This document shows positions 1 to 8,226 of a stretch of DNA of 64,000 nucleotides, piece after piece; the stretch's first letter is position 1, and each line of letters starts with the position of its first letter. The notes below the pieces were generated by a model. That model was not told the origin of the DNA. It saw only the letters and a program-made list of their open reading frames with translations, and ran no database searches. The translations under genes were made by a program, and so were the position numbers. This DNA is from VBDM01 sp049802235 (GTDB taxonomy: Bacteria > Pseudomonadota > Gammaproteobacteria > Burkholderiales > SG8-39), in NCBI GenBank assembly GCA_049802235.1, contig JBARMB010000055.1, forward strand, positions 46,651 through 110,650, read 5' to 3'.

Positions 1-33
1 TTCACGGCGCTGCTGAAGCGGCGCCTCGGATAG
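1..33 (+). CDS. Possible 3' end of an upstream gene (partial)
   Basis: The first 33 bases read as ten sense codons followed by TAG in the frame starting at base 1, just before the next gene's ATG. This would be the tail of a gene whose body is outside the window. Too little is visible to name it, and an open stretch this short can occur by chance. Confidence 0.25.
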   Translation, partial: FTALLKRRLG

Positions 34-37
34 GCGC

Positions 38-1648
38 ATGTTGAATTTCAATCTCCCGGCCGTCAGCGCGGACGCCCATCCGGAGTTCACCGACGCAAAC
101 GGTTGCACCCAGTGGCTTCAGGCGCTGCCGCTCATCAACGTCGGCCCTTCCCATGGACGGCTCCTCGGCCAGCTCGAGGAACTGAACTGCTGCAACTTGC
201 CGCCCGCGGAACGGTTGAAGATACTGGAGCTGCTGCGGGGACCGGTGGCGTTCTTGCAGAAAGAGTACGCCAAGAAACTTTCAAATCGTCCGGTGCCGTT
301 GTCACGGCAGGAACGCGAGATTTTCCACAACGTCGTCGCACTCTGGGACGCGTTTTCGCACGGCTACCAGCATTGCCTGCAGGCGCTCGCCGACGGCGCC
401 GACGGGCTGAGCGGCTCGGTGGCGCTCATCTGCCAGCGAGTCCTGTGGTGCAGCGGACAAAAGATGGCGCATCACTACGAGGTCTACCAGGATCTCGTCG
501 AGGACGACTGGAGACTCCTGCACCGCGTGTTCGCCTTCGCCGAGGAGCGCAATGTCGCCGACGACAAGGTCGGCCATCGGGTCCACAAGGGCGGGGGGGA
601 GGCAACCTGCACCTGGAGCTACGTACACGCCCTGCTGCTGAACCTGGCGAACCCGAACGAGCTGGCGTCGCGTCAGCTTGCACTGCTGTCGCGCTGGGTC
701 GAGCGCTGGGCGCCCAATGCCTCCGTCGTCCGCACACCTCCCGCGTCGAATAACGGCATTGCGCCGCTGATCGTGGACCTTGCAAGCGGCGCCGGCATCG
801 TGCGCGACGCCGCCCCGGGCGATACCGTCCGCTACATCCACATCGACGATATCGCCAAGGGCATCCGCAAACGTGTCCGCCAATTGCGTCAGGGGGAATC
901 GCCGGCGGAGCTCGGCCTGGGAGAGGAGGTGGCGCCGTCGTTGGCGGAGAACCTGCTGGTGATGGTCTACCGGCAATGGTGCGAGGACAGGCAGTCGCGC
1001 GTGTTGGCGCGCCGCAGCGCGAGCGGCACGGCGCAAGCCTGCTCGGGCCTGGGTGCGATACATCATTACGTTACCGGCCAGCAATTTCGTCAGCCCGGGG
1101 AGGTCAAGGAATTGTCAAAGGGGCAGCACGAGGAGATCGCGACCTTCGGGCGCATCGCCACGCGCCAGGACGACGATTACAGCATGGCGCACGGCTTCAG
1201 CCTGGAAACCTGGCAGATCAAGGAAGAAAGCCTGTCCGGGTTGCGCCTGGAGCGTCTGGACCCGGCGGCGGTTTCGCGCCTGTACCTGAACCAGTTGCTC
1301 GCGGTGCGGCCCGCGGATGCAAAGAGTTATTTCCTCGGCATCGTCCGCTGGCTGTCGGTGTCGCCGGATTTCGAGGTGCGCGCCGGCGTGCGCACCATAC
1401 CGGGCGTGCCCTCCGGCGTCGCCATCCGCCCCACCGGGCTGAATACCATGGCGGAGAAATACGCGCCCGCGCTGATGCTGCCGGCGGTGGCCGCGCTGCA
1501 ATCCCCCGACACTCTGGTCCTGCCCGCAGGGTGGTTCAAGCCCAAGCGCGTCATCGAGATCTACACCGACCGGGTGTACAACCTCATGCTCGTGGCGATG
1601 GTCGAGCGCGGCGTGGACTTCGAGCGCGTCACCTTCGAGCCGATCTAG
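38..1648 (+). CDS. Conserved protein of unknown function, PilZ-like C-terminal part
   Basis: A 536-residue soluble protein with no signal peptide and no membrane segment. I recognise it as a type conserved in betaproteobacteria, but I cannot give it a tested function. The N-terminal half is mostly helical and rich in Leu, Trp and His. From about residue 390 the strand-rich stretch around WQIKEESLSGLRL and the later VRAGVRTIPGVPSGVAIRP resemble the layout of c-di-GMP-binding PilZ-type barrels. No clean RxxxR...DxSxxG signature is present, so this is only a suggestion. The ATG follows a possible upstream gene end by four bases. It is followed by a 159-bp gap and looks like the end of a transcription unit. 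Confidence 0.8.
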   Translation: MLNFNLPAVSADAHPEFTDANGCTQWLQALPLINVGPSHGRLLGQLEELNCCNLPPAERLKILELLRGPVAFLQKEYAKKLSNRPVPLSRQEREIFHNVVALWDAFSHGYQHCLQALADGADGLSGSVALICQRVLWCSGQKMAHHYEVYQDLVEDDWRLLHRVFAFAEERNVADDKVGHRVHKGGGEATCTWSYVHALLLNLANPNELASRQLALLSRWVERWAPNASVVRTPPASNNGIAPLIVDLASGAGIVRDAAPGDTVRYIHIDDIAKGIRKRVRQLRQGESPAELGLGEEVAPSLAENLLVMVYRQWCEDRQSRVLARRSASGTAQACSGLGAIHHYVTGQQFRQPGEVKELSKGQHEEIATFGRIATRQDDDYSMAHGFSLETWQIKEESLSGLRLERLDPAAVSRLYLNQLLAVRPADAKSYFLGIVRWLSVSPDFEVRAGVRTIPGVPSGVAIRPTGLNTMAEKYAPALMLPAVAALQSPDTLVLPAGWFKPKRVIEIYTDRVYNLMLVAMVERGVDFERVTFEPI

Positions 1649-1773
1649 ACGGGCGCAAGCGGCCGGCTTTTTCCCGGGCGTCCGGAGTTCTTCACGCCGG
1701 CGTTGCCTGCCGGCTGGCGTCAGAGCGCTCGCGTGACCGGGCAAAGCGCGCTGAGGGGGGCTGCGGGAACAGG

Positions 1774-1779
1774 TATCAT
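1774..1779 (+). promoter_or_regulatory. Candidate -10 element (TATCAT) before the DUF971 gene
   Basis: TATCAT lies 29 bases before the ATG at 1808, in a 159-bp gap otherwise without a gene. No convincing -35 hexamer is visible, so this is a weak prediction. Confidence 0.3.
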
Positions 1780-1807
1780 TGGCGCTCTCCCGCGTTGGCG
1801 GCACGCC

Positions 1808-2206
1808 ATGGCAGCACCGGACAAACCCATTCCCACCGAAATCAGGCTGCACCAGAAGTCCCGGGTGCTGGAGATCATGTTCTCCGACGGCGCGCACTTC
1901 GAGCTGCCGTTCGAGTTACTGCGCGTGTATTCGCCCTCGGCGGAAGTGCGCGGCCACGGGCCGGGGCAGGAAGTGCTGCAGCCAGGCAAGAAGGAAGTGG
2001 AAATCTCAAGCCTGGAACCGGTGGGCAGCTACGCCGTACAGCCGCAGTTTTCCGACGGCCACAACACCGGCATCTACTCGTGGGACTATCTCTACGAGCT
2101 GGGCACTGATCACGATGCCTTGTGGCGGAAATATCTCGAGCGGCTGGAATCGGCGGGAGCAAGCAGAGAGGCCGCCGCTGCTCCGCCCGGGGGCAGCCCG
2201 CATTGA
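1808..2206 (+). CDS. DUF971 (gamma-butyrobetaine hydroxylase-like N-terminal domain) protein
   Basis: A 132-residue protein made almost entirely of the small DUF971 domain, which is found alone in proteobacteria and at the N-terminus of gamma-butyrobetaine hydroxylases. The core includes PTEIRLHQKSRVLEI near residues 8-22 and NTGIYSWDYLYEL near residues 79-91, both typical. The tail is a low-complexity Ala/Pro stretch. The reading frame is open further upstream, but the ATG at 1808 is chosen because the homologous part begins there and a TATCAT element sits just ahead. The molecular role of stand-alone DUF971 proteins is unsettled; links to iron-sulfur assembly factors have been proposed for the family. 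It is followed closely by ubiE, an arrangement frequent in betaproteobacteria. Confidence 0.85.
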   Translation: MAAPDKPIPTEIRLHQKSRVLEIMFSDGAHFELPFELLRVYSPSAEVRGHGPGQEVLQPGKKEVEISSLEPVGSYAVQPQFSDGHNTGIYSWDYLYELGTDHDALWRKYLERLESAGASREAAAAPPGGSPH

Positions 2207-2275
2207 TTCGACGCGAGCGACGCGAAAAACCGGCGGCGCGCGTGCTAGCATGAGTGCAGCATCCGTTTGGCTTCC

Positions 2276-3007
2276 ATGAGCAAGACCCACTTCGGTTACC
2301 AGCAGGTCGATGAGGCCGAGAAGGCGCAGCGCGTCGGCGGCGTTTTCTCGTCGGTCGCCGGCAGGTACGACCTGATGAACGACCTCATGTCCGGCGGCCT
2401 GCACCGGCTGTGGAAAGCCTTCACCGTCGCGCAAAGCGGGGTCCGGGAGGGTCAGCGGGTGCTCGACGTGGCGAGCGGCTCGGGCGACCTGGCGCGGGAG
2501 TTCGCCAGGCGTGCCGGCGCGAGCGGCGAAGTGTGGCTGACCGATATCAACCGCGCCATGCTGGAAGTCGGGCGTGACCGGATGCTCGATCGCGGCTGCA
2601 TCCTGCCGGCGGCGCAATGCGACGCCGAGCGCCTGCCGTTCCGCGCGAATTATTTCGATTGCGTGAGCGTCGCCTTCGGCCTGCGCAACATGACTCACAA
2701 GGAGGCCGCGCTCGCCGAAATGCAGCGCGTGCTGAAGCCCGGCGGCAGGCTGCTGGTGCTCGAGTTCTCGCACGTGTGGCGGCCTCTAGGGAAAGCCTAT
2801 GACTGGTATTCGTTCAACGTGCTCCCCTGGCTGGGCAAGACCATCGCCGGCGACGAAGCGGCCTATCGTTATCTCGCCGAATCGATCCGCCTGCATCCCG
2901 ATCAGGAACAGTTGCGGCGCATGCTGGAACAGGCCGGATTCGAGGATGTCGAATATTTCAATCTGACTCTGGGCGTGGTGGCGCTGCACCGGGGCTACAA
3001 GTACTGA
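2276..3007 (+). CDS. ubiE: Ubiquinone/menaquinone C-methyltransferase UbiE
   Basis: UbiE is an S-adenosylmethionine-dependent methyltransferase that C-methylates the benzoquinol ring in ubiquinone synthesis (and demethylmenaquinol where menaquinone is made). The 243-residue protein has the family start THFGYQQV, the conserved VAGRYDLMNDLMS region, the SAM motif VLDVASGSGDLA near residue 62, and the FGLRNMTHKEAALAEM signature. It ends in GVVALHRGYKY, the usual UbiE terminus. A TTG three codons earlier is in frame, but the ATG at 2276 matches family starts. The following genes include ubiJ and ubiB, so this is a ubiquinone gene group. Confidence 0.96.
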   Translation: MSKTHFGYQQVDEAEKAQRVGGVFSSVAGRYDLMNDLMSGGLHRLWKAFTVAQSGVREGQRVLDVASGSGDLAREFARRAGASGEVWLTDINRAMLEVGRDRMLDRGCILPAAQCDAERLPFRANYFDCVSVAFGLRNMTHKEAALAEMQRVLKPGGRLLVLEFSHVWRPLGKAYDWYSFNVLPWLGKTIAGDEAAYRYLAESIRLHPDQEQLRRMLEQAGFEDVEYFNLTLGVVALHRGYKY

Positions 3008-3020
3008 AAAGGAGCATCGC

Positions 3021-3878
3021 ATGAAAGGATTCATCGTCGCGCTGCTCGCGCTCGCGCTCGTCGCAGGCCTGATGCCGGAAGATGCCCAGGCCAAAGGCCG
3101 CCTCGGCAGCGGCCGCAGCATCGGCACACAGCGCCAGGTGACGACGCCGCAGAAACAGGCCGCCCCGCCGTCGCAGCAGCAGGCGGCGCCTGCTGCGCCT
3201 CAGCCGCAGCCCGCCGGCGCGAGCCGGTGGCTTGGACCGCTCGCGGGTCTTGCCGCCGGCCTCGGGCTTGGGTGGCTGTTCGCGAATGGCGGATTCGGCG
3301 ATGTGATCGGCAGCGTCCTCATGGCCCTGCTCGCCGGCTTTGTGGTGATGACGTTGCTGCGGCTGTTCGTGCGCCCGCGCGCCGAACCGCAGGCCGCGCA
3401 ATATGCCGGCCTCGGCGCTGAAACGGTGGCCGCGCCGCCGCCCTCGCAACTGCCCCTGGCCGATGCCGGCGCGCAGCCGAATGACCGCAGCCGGTTCGCG
3501 CCCGGCATCCCGGCCGGGTTCGACGTCGAGGGCTTCCTCAAGGAAGCCAAGCGCAACTTCGTGCGCCTGCAGCAAGCCAACGACAGTGGCGATCTGGAGC
3601 GGTTGCGCGCAGTGACCACGGGGGAGATGTTCAATGCGCTGAAGGGCGAAATCGTCGCGCGCGCCGAGCCGCAGCAGACCGACGTGGTGGCGCTCAACGC
3701 CGCGCTGCTCGAAGTCACCACCGAAGGCGGCATGCATTGGGCGAGCGCGCGCTTCTCGGGCTCCATGCGCGAGGAGGCGCGGGAGGCGCCGGCGCCGTTC
3801 GAGGAGATCTGGCATCTGCAGAAGCCGATCGACGGCTCCGCCGGCTGGCGGCTGGCGGGTATCCAGCAACTCGCCTGA
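3021..3878 (+). CDS. Tim44-like domain protein
   Basis: A 285-residue exported or membrane-anchored protein. It starts with a signal-like hydrophobic segment (residues 4-19), followed by a Gln/Pro/Ala-rich linker (about 33-62), two hydrophobic helices with Gly-rich character (about 67-115) and a C-terminal Tim44/Mba1-like domain from about residue 160, marked by GFLKEAKRNFVRLQQAND and EIWHLQKP. Tim44-like proteins with this layout are common in proteobacteria; their role is not firmly known. The ATG has a good ribosome-binding site (AAAGGAG). Its place between ubiE and ubiJ recurs in betaproteobacteria and hints at a role near the membrane-bound ubiquinone machinery, which is inference only. 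Confidence 0.88.
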   Translation: MKGFIVALLALALVAGLMPEDAQAKGRLGSGRSIGTQRQVTTPQKQAAPPSQQQAAPAAPQPQPAGASRWLGPLAGLAAGLGLGWLFANGGFGDVIGSVLMALLAGFVVMTLLRLFVRPRAEPQAAQYAGLGAETVAAPPPSQLPLADAGAQPNDRSRFAPGIPAGFDVEGFLKEAKRNFVRLQQANDSGDLERLRAVTTGEMFNALKGEIVARAEPQQTDVVALNAALLEVTTEGGMHWASARFSGSMREEAREAPAPFEEIWHLQKPIDGSAGWRLAGIQQLA

Positions 3879-3906
3879 GGCAGCAAGGAGCGGTTTCATC
3901 GTCACC

Positions 3907-4506
3907 ATGCCCGGCCAATCCATGATCGAGCGCGGCGCCGTTGCGGGGTTGAATCATCTGCTCGCGCAACAGCGCTGGGCGGCCGAGCGGCTTGCGCCGT
4001 TCGCGGGTCAAAGCGTCGAGTTCCATTGCGCGCCGTTTCCCGGCCTGCGCCTGAGGATCCTCGACACCGGTCTCGTGGAGAGAGCCAGGGACGCCGCCGC
4101 CGGCGCGCTGATCGTGAAGCTGAAGCCCGGCGGATTGCCTCTGCTGCTCGCGCGCGACGAAGCGGCATTGAAGCAGGTCGCGATCGAAGGCTCCGCAGAA
4201 CTCGCCAGCACGGTCCAGTTCCTGTTCCGCCATCTCGATTGGGACATCGAGGAGGATCTCTCCCGGCTCGTGGGCGACGTGCTCGCGCATCGCCTCGCAA
4301 CCGGAGGCCGGGCTTTCGCCACTTGGCAGCGCGAGGCCGCGACGCGCCTCGCGGAGAACTTCGCCGAGTACTGGACCGAGGAGCAACCGCTGCTTGCGCG
4401 TCCGGCCGACGTGGCGAAATTCCGCGCCGGCGTGGATGCGCTGCGCGACGACGCGGCGCGGCTCGAGAAACGCATCGAGTCGATTGAAAAGCGCGAAAAG
4501 CGGTAG
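3907..4506 (+). CDS. ubiJ: Ubiquinone biosynthesis accessory factor UbiJ (SCP2 domain)
   Basis: A 199-residue SCP2-type sterol-carrier domain protein. UbiJ binds ubiquinone intermediates and organises the soluble Ubi complex with UbiK. The N-terminal part (about 1-110) carries the SCP2 fold, with LIVKLKPGGLPLLLARDEAA in its centre. The middle helix FLFRHLDWDIEEDLSRLVGD near residues 100-120 is the strongest UbiJ mark, and a charged coiled coil (about 175-199) closes the protein. The usual neighbours ubiE and ubiB flank it. The start could also be the ATG five codons later. Confidence 0.92.
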   Translation: MPGQSMIERGAVAGLNHLLAQQRWAAERLAPFAGQSVEFHCAPFPGLRLRILDTGLVERARDAAAGALIVKLKPGGLPLLLARDEAALKQVAIEGSAELASTVQFLFRHLDWDIEEDLSRLVGDVLAHRLATGGRAFATWQREAATRLAENFAEYWTEEQPLLARPADVAKFRAGVDALRDDAARLEKRIESIEKREKR

Positions 4507-4582
4507 CACAGAGAACACGCAGGAGACTCGCCCCCCCTGCGGGCAACCAGTTTCTCCGCGTTCTCCGCGTTACGGCTTTTTG
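4507..4582. repeat. Dispersed CACAGAG/TTCTCCGCG-type repeat, copy A
   Basis: The gap between ubiJ and ubiB starts with CACAGAGAACACGCAGGAGA and ends with TTTCTCCGCGTTCTCCGCG followed by CGGCTTTTT. The two ends are roughly inverted relatives (CAGAGAAC against TTCTC). Related sequence occurs at 9005-9095 and 22369-22400. Short repeats of this style are widespread in environmental proteobacteria; their origin is unclear. Confidence 0.4.
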
Positions 4583-4638
4583 CCTTTCCGCTTTGGTCTG
4601 TGTAAATTGGCCGCTTTCCCGGCGCCTTCACTACGCCC

Positions 4639-6162
4639 TTGCTCCGCCTCGTAAAAATTCTCTGGATAGCCCTGCGCTTCGGGCTGGATGAATTCGCGCT
4701 CGCCGCCGGCAGCCGGCTCGCCGGCGCGGTGAATGCGGTGCTGTTCTTTCGCGCGCTCGCCGAGCCGCGCGCGGTGCGCCTGCGCCGCGCGCTCGAAGCG
4801 CTCGGACCCATCTTCGTCAAGTTCGGCCAGGTGCTCTCCACGCGCCGCGACCTCCTGCCCGTCGACATCGCCGACGAGCTGGCGAAGCTGCAGGACCAGG
4901 TGCCGCCGTTCGCCACGGAACTCGCGATAGCGGAGATCGAACGCGCCTTCGGCAGGCCGCTCGAGCAGGTATTCGAGAAATTCGATCCGCAGCCGGTGGC
5001 GAGCGCGTCGGTGGCGCAGGTGCACTTCGCCGTGCTGCCCCACGGGGAAAATGCGGGCGCCGAGTGCGCGATCAAGATTCTGCGGCCCAACATGCTGTCG
5101 GTGATCGCGAAAGACCTCGCCCTGCTCGACGCCGCGGCGGGACTGGTCGAGCGTTTCTGGGCCGACGGCAGGCGCCTCAAGCCGCGCGAGGTGGTGGCGG
5201 AGTTCGCCCGCCACCTGTTCGACGAGCTCGATCTCATGCGCGAGGCGGCCAACGCGAGCCAGCTGCGCCGCAATTTTCCCGACTCGCCGCTGCTCGCCGT
5301 GCCGGAGGTGTACTGGGACTGGTGCACGAGCACTGTCATGACCATGCAATGGATGCGCGGCACGCCGATCAGCCAGGTCGAGGCGCTGCGCTCGCAGGGC
5401 GTGGACATCCCCAAGCTCGCGCGCGCCGGCGTCGAGATTTTCTTCACCCAGGTATTCCGCGACGGTTTTTTCCACGCCGACATGCACCCGGGCAACATCC
5501 TCGTCACCCCCGAGGGCCGCTATATCGCGCTCGACTTCGGCATCATGGGCACGCTGAACGAGGTGGACAAGCAGTACCTGGCGCAGAACTTCCTCGCCTT
5601 CTTCCAGCGCGACTACCGGCGCGTGGCGCAGGCGCACCTCGACGCCGGCTGGGTGCCCGCGGACACGCGCATGGACGAGTTCGAGGCCGCGATCCGCGCC
5701 GTGTGCGAGCCGGTCTTCGACCGGCCATTGAAGGAGATCTCGTTCGGCCGCGTGCTGCTGCGTCTGTTCCAGACCTCGCGCCGCTTCAACGTCGAGATCC
5801 AGCCGCAACTGGTCATGCTGCAAAAAACGCTGCTCAACATCGAGGGCCTCGGCCGCCAGCTCGATCCGGACCTCGACCTGTGGAAGACCGCCAAGCCCTT
5901 CCTCGAGAAATGGATGCGCGAGCAGGTCGGCTTTCGCGGCCTGCTGCGCACCCTGCGCAGCGAGGCGCCGCACTGGGCCACGATGCTGCCGCAACTGCCG
6001 CGTCTGCTGCACCGCGCGCTCGCCGACGATCACCTCGGGCGGCTGGAGCGCACGCTGGAGCGGATCCTCGCCGCCGGCAGGCGGCGCACCCGTGCGCTCG
6101 AGCTGGCGGTGGTGCTGCTCGCCGCGGCGCTCGCCTGGGTCGTGCTCTTCGGCCTGAGCTAG
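4639..6162 (+). CDS. ubiB: Ubiquinone biosynthesis regulatory kinase-like protein UbiB
   Basis: UbiB is an atypical ABC1/ADCK-family kinase-like ATPase needed for ubiquinone biosynthesis at the inner membrane. The 507-residue protein shows the family KxGQ region as PIFVKFGQVLSTRRDLLP (about residues 55-72), a Lys in CAIKILRPN near residue 152 and the catalytic-loop-like FFHADMHPGNILV near residue 276. It also has the DFG-like LDFGIMG and two C-terminal transmembrane helices at about 480-507. The start is a TTG, chosen because family members begin close to LRLVKILWIALRFGLDE. ubiJ lies just upstream across a repeat-containing gap of 132 bp. Confidence 0.95.
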   Translation: MLRLVKILWIALRFGLDEFALAAGSRLAGAVNAVLFFRALAEPRAVRLRRALEALGPIFVKFGQVLSTRRDLLPVDIADELAKLQDQVPPFATELAIAEIERAFGRPLEQVFEKFDPQPVASASVAQVHFAVLPHGENAGAECAIKILRPNMLSVIAKDLALLDAAAGLVERFWADGRRLKPREVVAEFARHLFDELDLMREAANASQLRRNFPDSPLLAVPEVYWDWCTSTVMTMQWMRGTPISQVEALRSQGVDIPKLARAGVEIFFTQVFRDGFFHADMHPGNILVTPEGRYIALDFGIMGTLNEVDKQYLAQNFLAFFQRDYRRVAQAHLDAGWVPADTRMDEFEAAIRAVCEPVFDRPLKEISFGRVLLRLFQTSRRFNVEIQPQLVMLQKTLLNIEGLGRQLDPDLDLWKTAKPFLEKWMREQVGFRGLLRTLRSEAPHWATMLPQLPRLLHRALADDHLGRLERTLERILAAGRRRTRALELAVVLLAAALAWVVLFGLS

Positions 6163-6207
6163 CGCGCGCGGCCGGCATCCGGATCGGCCGGGGCGGGTGG
6201 CGCCGCT

Positions 6208-6216
6208 TGCTATAAT
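6208..6216 (+). promoter_or_regulatory. Extended -10 promoter before potA
   Basis: TGCTATAAT at 6208-6216 is an extended -10 element (TGn followed by a consensus TATAAT), 36 bases before the potA ATG. No good -35 is needed for this class and none is obvious. It would drive the four-gene polyamine transporter operon. Confidence 0.6.
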
Positions 6217-6251
6217 CGGCGCCATCATTCCGTCCCACGCCCAGGGAATTC

Positions 6252-7337
6252 ATGGCGCTTCTTGACATCCGCAACGCCACGCGTCGCTTCGGCGCCCTGA
6301 ACGCGGTCGACAACGTCAGCATCGCCATCGAAGCCGGCGAGTTCTTCACCCTGCTCGGGCCTTCGGGCTGCGGCAAGACAACGCTGCTGCGCATGATCGC
6401 CGGGTTCGACCTCCCCGACGCGGGCAGCATCCTGCTCGACGGACGCGACCTGGCCGGCACGCCGCCGGAAAAACGGCCCATCCATACCGTGTTCCAGAGC
6501 TATGCGCTGTTTCCCCACATGACGGTGTCGCAGAACATCGCCTTTCCGCTCAAGATGGCGGGCAAATCGCCCGATGAGATCCAGGCGAAGGTGAACGAGG
6601 CGCTCGATCTCGTGCACCTCGAGGACAAGGGCGCGCGCTTTCCGCATGAACTCTCAGGCGGCCAGAAGCAGCGCGTGGCGCTGGCGCGCTCACTCGTCAA
6701 CCGGCCGCGCGTGCTGCTGCTCGACGAGCCGCTCGGCGCGCTCGACGCGAAGCTGCGCGAGGAGATGCAGATCGAGCTGATCAACCTGCAGCGCGATGTC
6801 GGCGTCACCTTCGTTTTCGTCACGCACGCGCAGTCCGAGGCGCTGGCGCTGTCGCACCGCATCGCCGTGATGAATGCCGGCCGCATCGAGCAGCTCGACG
6901 AGCCCTCCAAGATCTACGGCTTTCCGGTCAACCGCTTCGTCGCGGATTTCATCGGCAAGTGCAACATCCTCGAGGCCGAAGTCGCCGAGGCCCTGCCGGC
7001 GGGACTCAGGCTCGAGGTCAAGGGACTCGGAGAGGTGGCGGCGCCGCCGCGCGCGGATGCGCGGGCCGGCCAGAGGGGCGTGCTCGCGCTGCGTCCCGAG
7101 CAGGTGCGCATCGGCGCGCCGGACCCCCGTCACGACCCCGACAACCACTTCACCGGCAGGGTGCACGACTTTCTCTACGTCGGCGACGTGACCACCTACA
7201 TCGTCGAGCTGCCGAACGGCACGCGCATCGAGGCGCTGCTGCCGAACTCCGCTCCCGGCCGCGCCACGTTCTTCGAGGTCGGCGACGCCGTCCGCGTAGC
7301 GTGGCGCCACGACGCCGGCAATTTCCTGCGTGACTAA
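6252..7337 (+). CDS. potA: Polyamine ABC transporter ATP-binding protein PotA
   Basis: The ATPase of a spermidine/putrescine-type importer. The 361-residue protein has Walker A GPSGCGKTT (about residues 36-44), the ABC signature LSGGQKQRVALARSL (about 135-149), Walker B RVLLLDEPLGALD and the switch His in FVTHAQSEAL. A C-terminal TOBE domain (about 275-361) is typical of PotA. Its stop overlaps the GTG of the next gene by eight bases, so translation is probably coupled. The full set of ATPase, two permeases and a binding protein follows. Putrescine or spermidine is the likely substrate, though related systems carry other small amines. Confidence 0.93.
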   Translation: MALLDIRNATRRFGALNAVDNVSIAIEAGEFFTLLGPSGCGKTTLLRMIAGFDLPDAGSILLDGRDLAGTPPEKRPIHTVFQSYALFPHMTVSQNIAFPLKMAGKSPDEIQAKVNEALDLVHLEDKGARFPHELSGGQKQRVALARSLVNRPRVLLLDEPLGALDAKLREEMQIELINLQRDVGVTFVFVTHAQSEALALSHRIAVMNAGRIEQLDEPSKIYGFPVNRFVADFIGKCNILEAEVAEALPAGLRLEVKGLGEVAAPPRADARAGQRGVLALRPEQVRIGAPDPRHDPDNHFTGRVHDFLYVGDVTTYIVELPNGTRIEALLPNSAPGRATFFEVGDAVRVAWRHDAGNFLRD

Positions 7338-8226
7338 ACTCCGTCCGGAAACCGTGACCCGGTGGCTGGTGAGCGGGCCGCCGCTCCTGTTCCTGCTGGT
7401 ATTTTTCGCGCTGCCTTCGCTCATCATGGTGGCGGCCTCGTTCCGCTACCCGGGGGAGTTCGGCGGGCTCGCGCCGCTGGCGCCGACCCGTCCCGGAGAG
7501 GAAGCCGGACTGACGCCCGAGAACTACCGCGTGTTCTTCGGCGACTGGATCTATTTCCAGATCCTGCTGAAGTCCTTCGGCGTGGCGCTCGCGACGACGC
7601 TGATCTGCCTGCTGATGGCGTACCCGCTCGCCCTGCTGATCGCGCGCAGCCCGAGGCGGCACCGCGATTTCATGGTGCTGCTGGTGGTGCTGCCGTTCGC
7701 CAGCAACTTTCTCGTGCGCGTGTACGCGTGGATGATCATCCTCGGCGACCAGTCGCCTTTCCTTCGACCGGTCAATTACGTCCTTGCACAATTCGGCCAC
7801 GAGCCGCTGTCGCTGCTGTTCTCCGGCTTCGCCGTGATCGCGGGCATGGTCTACGTGCACCTGCCGTTCATGATCCTGCCGCTCTACACCAACCTGGAAA
7901 AGCACGACCCGGTGCTGCTCGACGCGGCGCAGGACCTCGGCGCGAACGCCTGGCGCCGCTTCTGGCGCGTGACTTTCCCGCTGTCGCTGCCGGGCGTGTT
8001 CTCGGGCGCGGCGCTGGTGTTCATTCCCGTGCTCGGCATGTTCGCGATTCCCGAGATCCTCGGCGGCAAGGACGACTGGATGGTCGGCAACATGATCAAG
8101 GAGGCGTTTCTCGGCACGCGCGACTGGCCGTTCGGGTCGATGCTCTCGATCATGCTGACGCTGGCGGTGCTCGCGGTCGCGGCGCTGGCGGCCTGGCTGG
8201 CGAAGAAGGGGACGGCGCATGCGTAG
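7330..8226 (+). CDS. potB: Polyamine ABC transporter permease PotB
   Basis: First inner-membrane permease of the polyamine importer, 298 residues with six predicted transmembrane helices (the first at about 14-34, the last at about 270-292). The cytoplasmic EAA loop, which contacts PotA, is seen in LDAAQDLGANAWRRFWRVTF near residue 197. The GTG start overlaps the potA stop and the gene ends inside the potC start (ATGCGTAG), so the subunits are translationally coupled. The annotation as PotB rather than PotC rests on order and on the longer N-terminal periplasmic loop. Confidence 0.92.
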   Translation: MTKLRPETVTRWLVSGPPLLFLLVFFALPSLIMVAASFRYPGEFGGLAPLAPTRPGEEAGLTPENYRVFFGDWIYFQILLKSFGVALATTLICLLMAYPLALLIARSPRRHRDFMVLLVVLPFASNFLVRVYAWMIILGDQSPFLRPVNYVLAQFGHEPLSLLFSGFAVIAGMVYVHLPFMILPLYTNLEKHDPVLLDAAQDLGANAWRRFWRVTFPLSLPGVFSGAALVFIPVLGMFAIPEILGGKDDWMVGNMIKEAFLGTRDWPFGSMLSIMLTLAVLAVAALAAWLAKKGTAHA

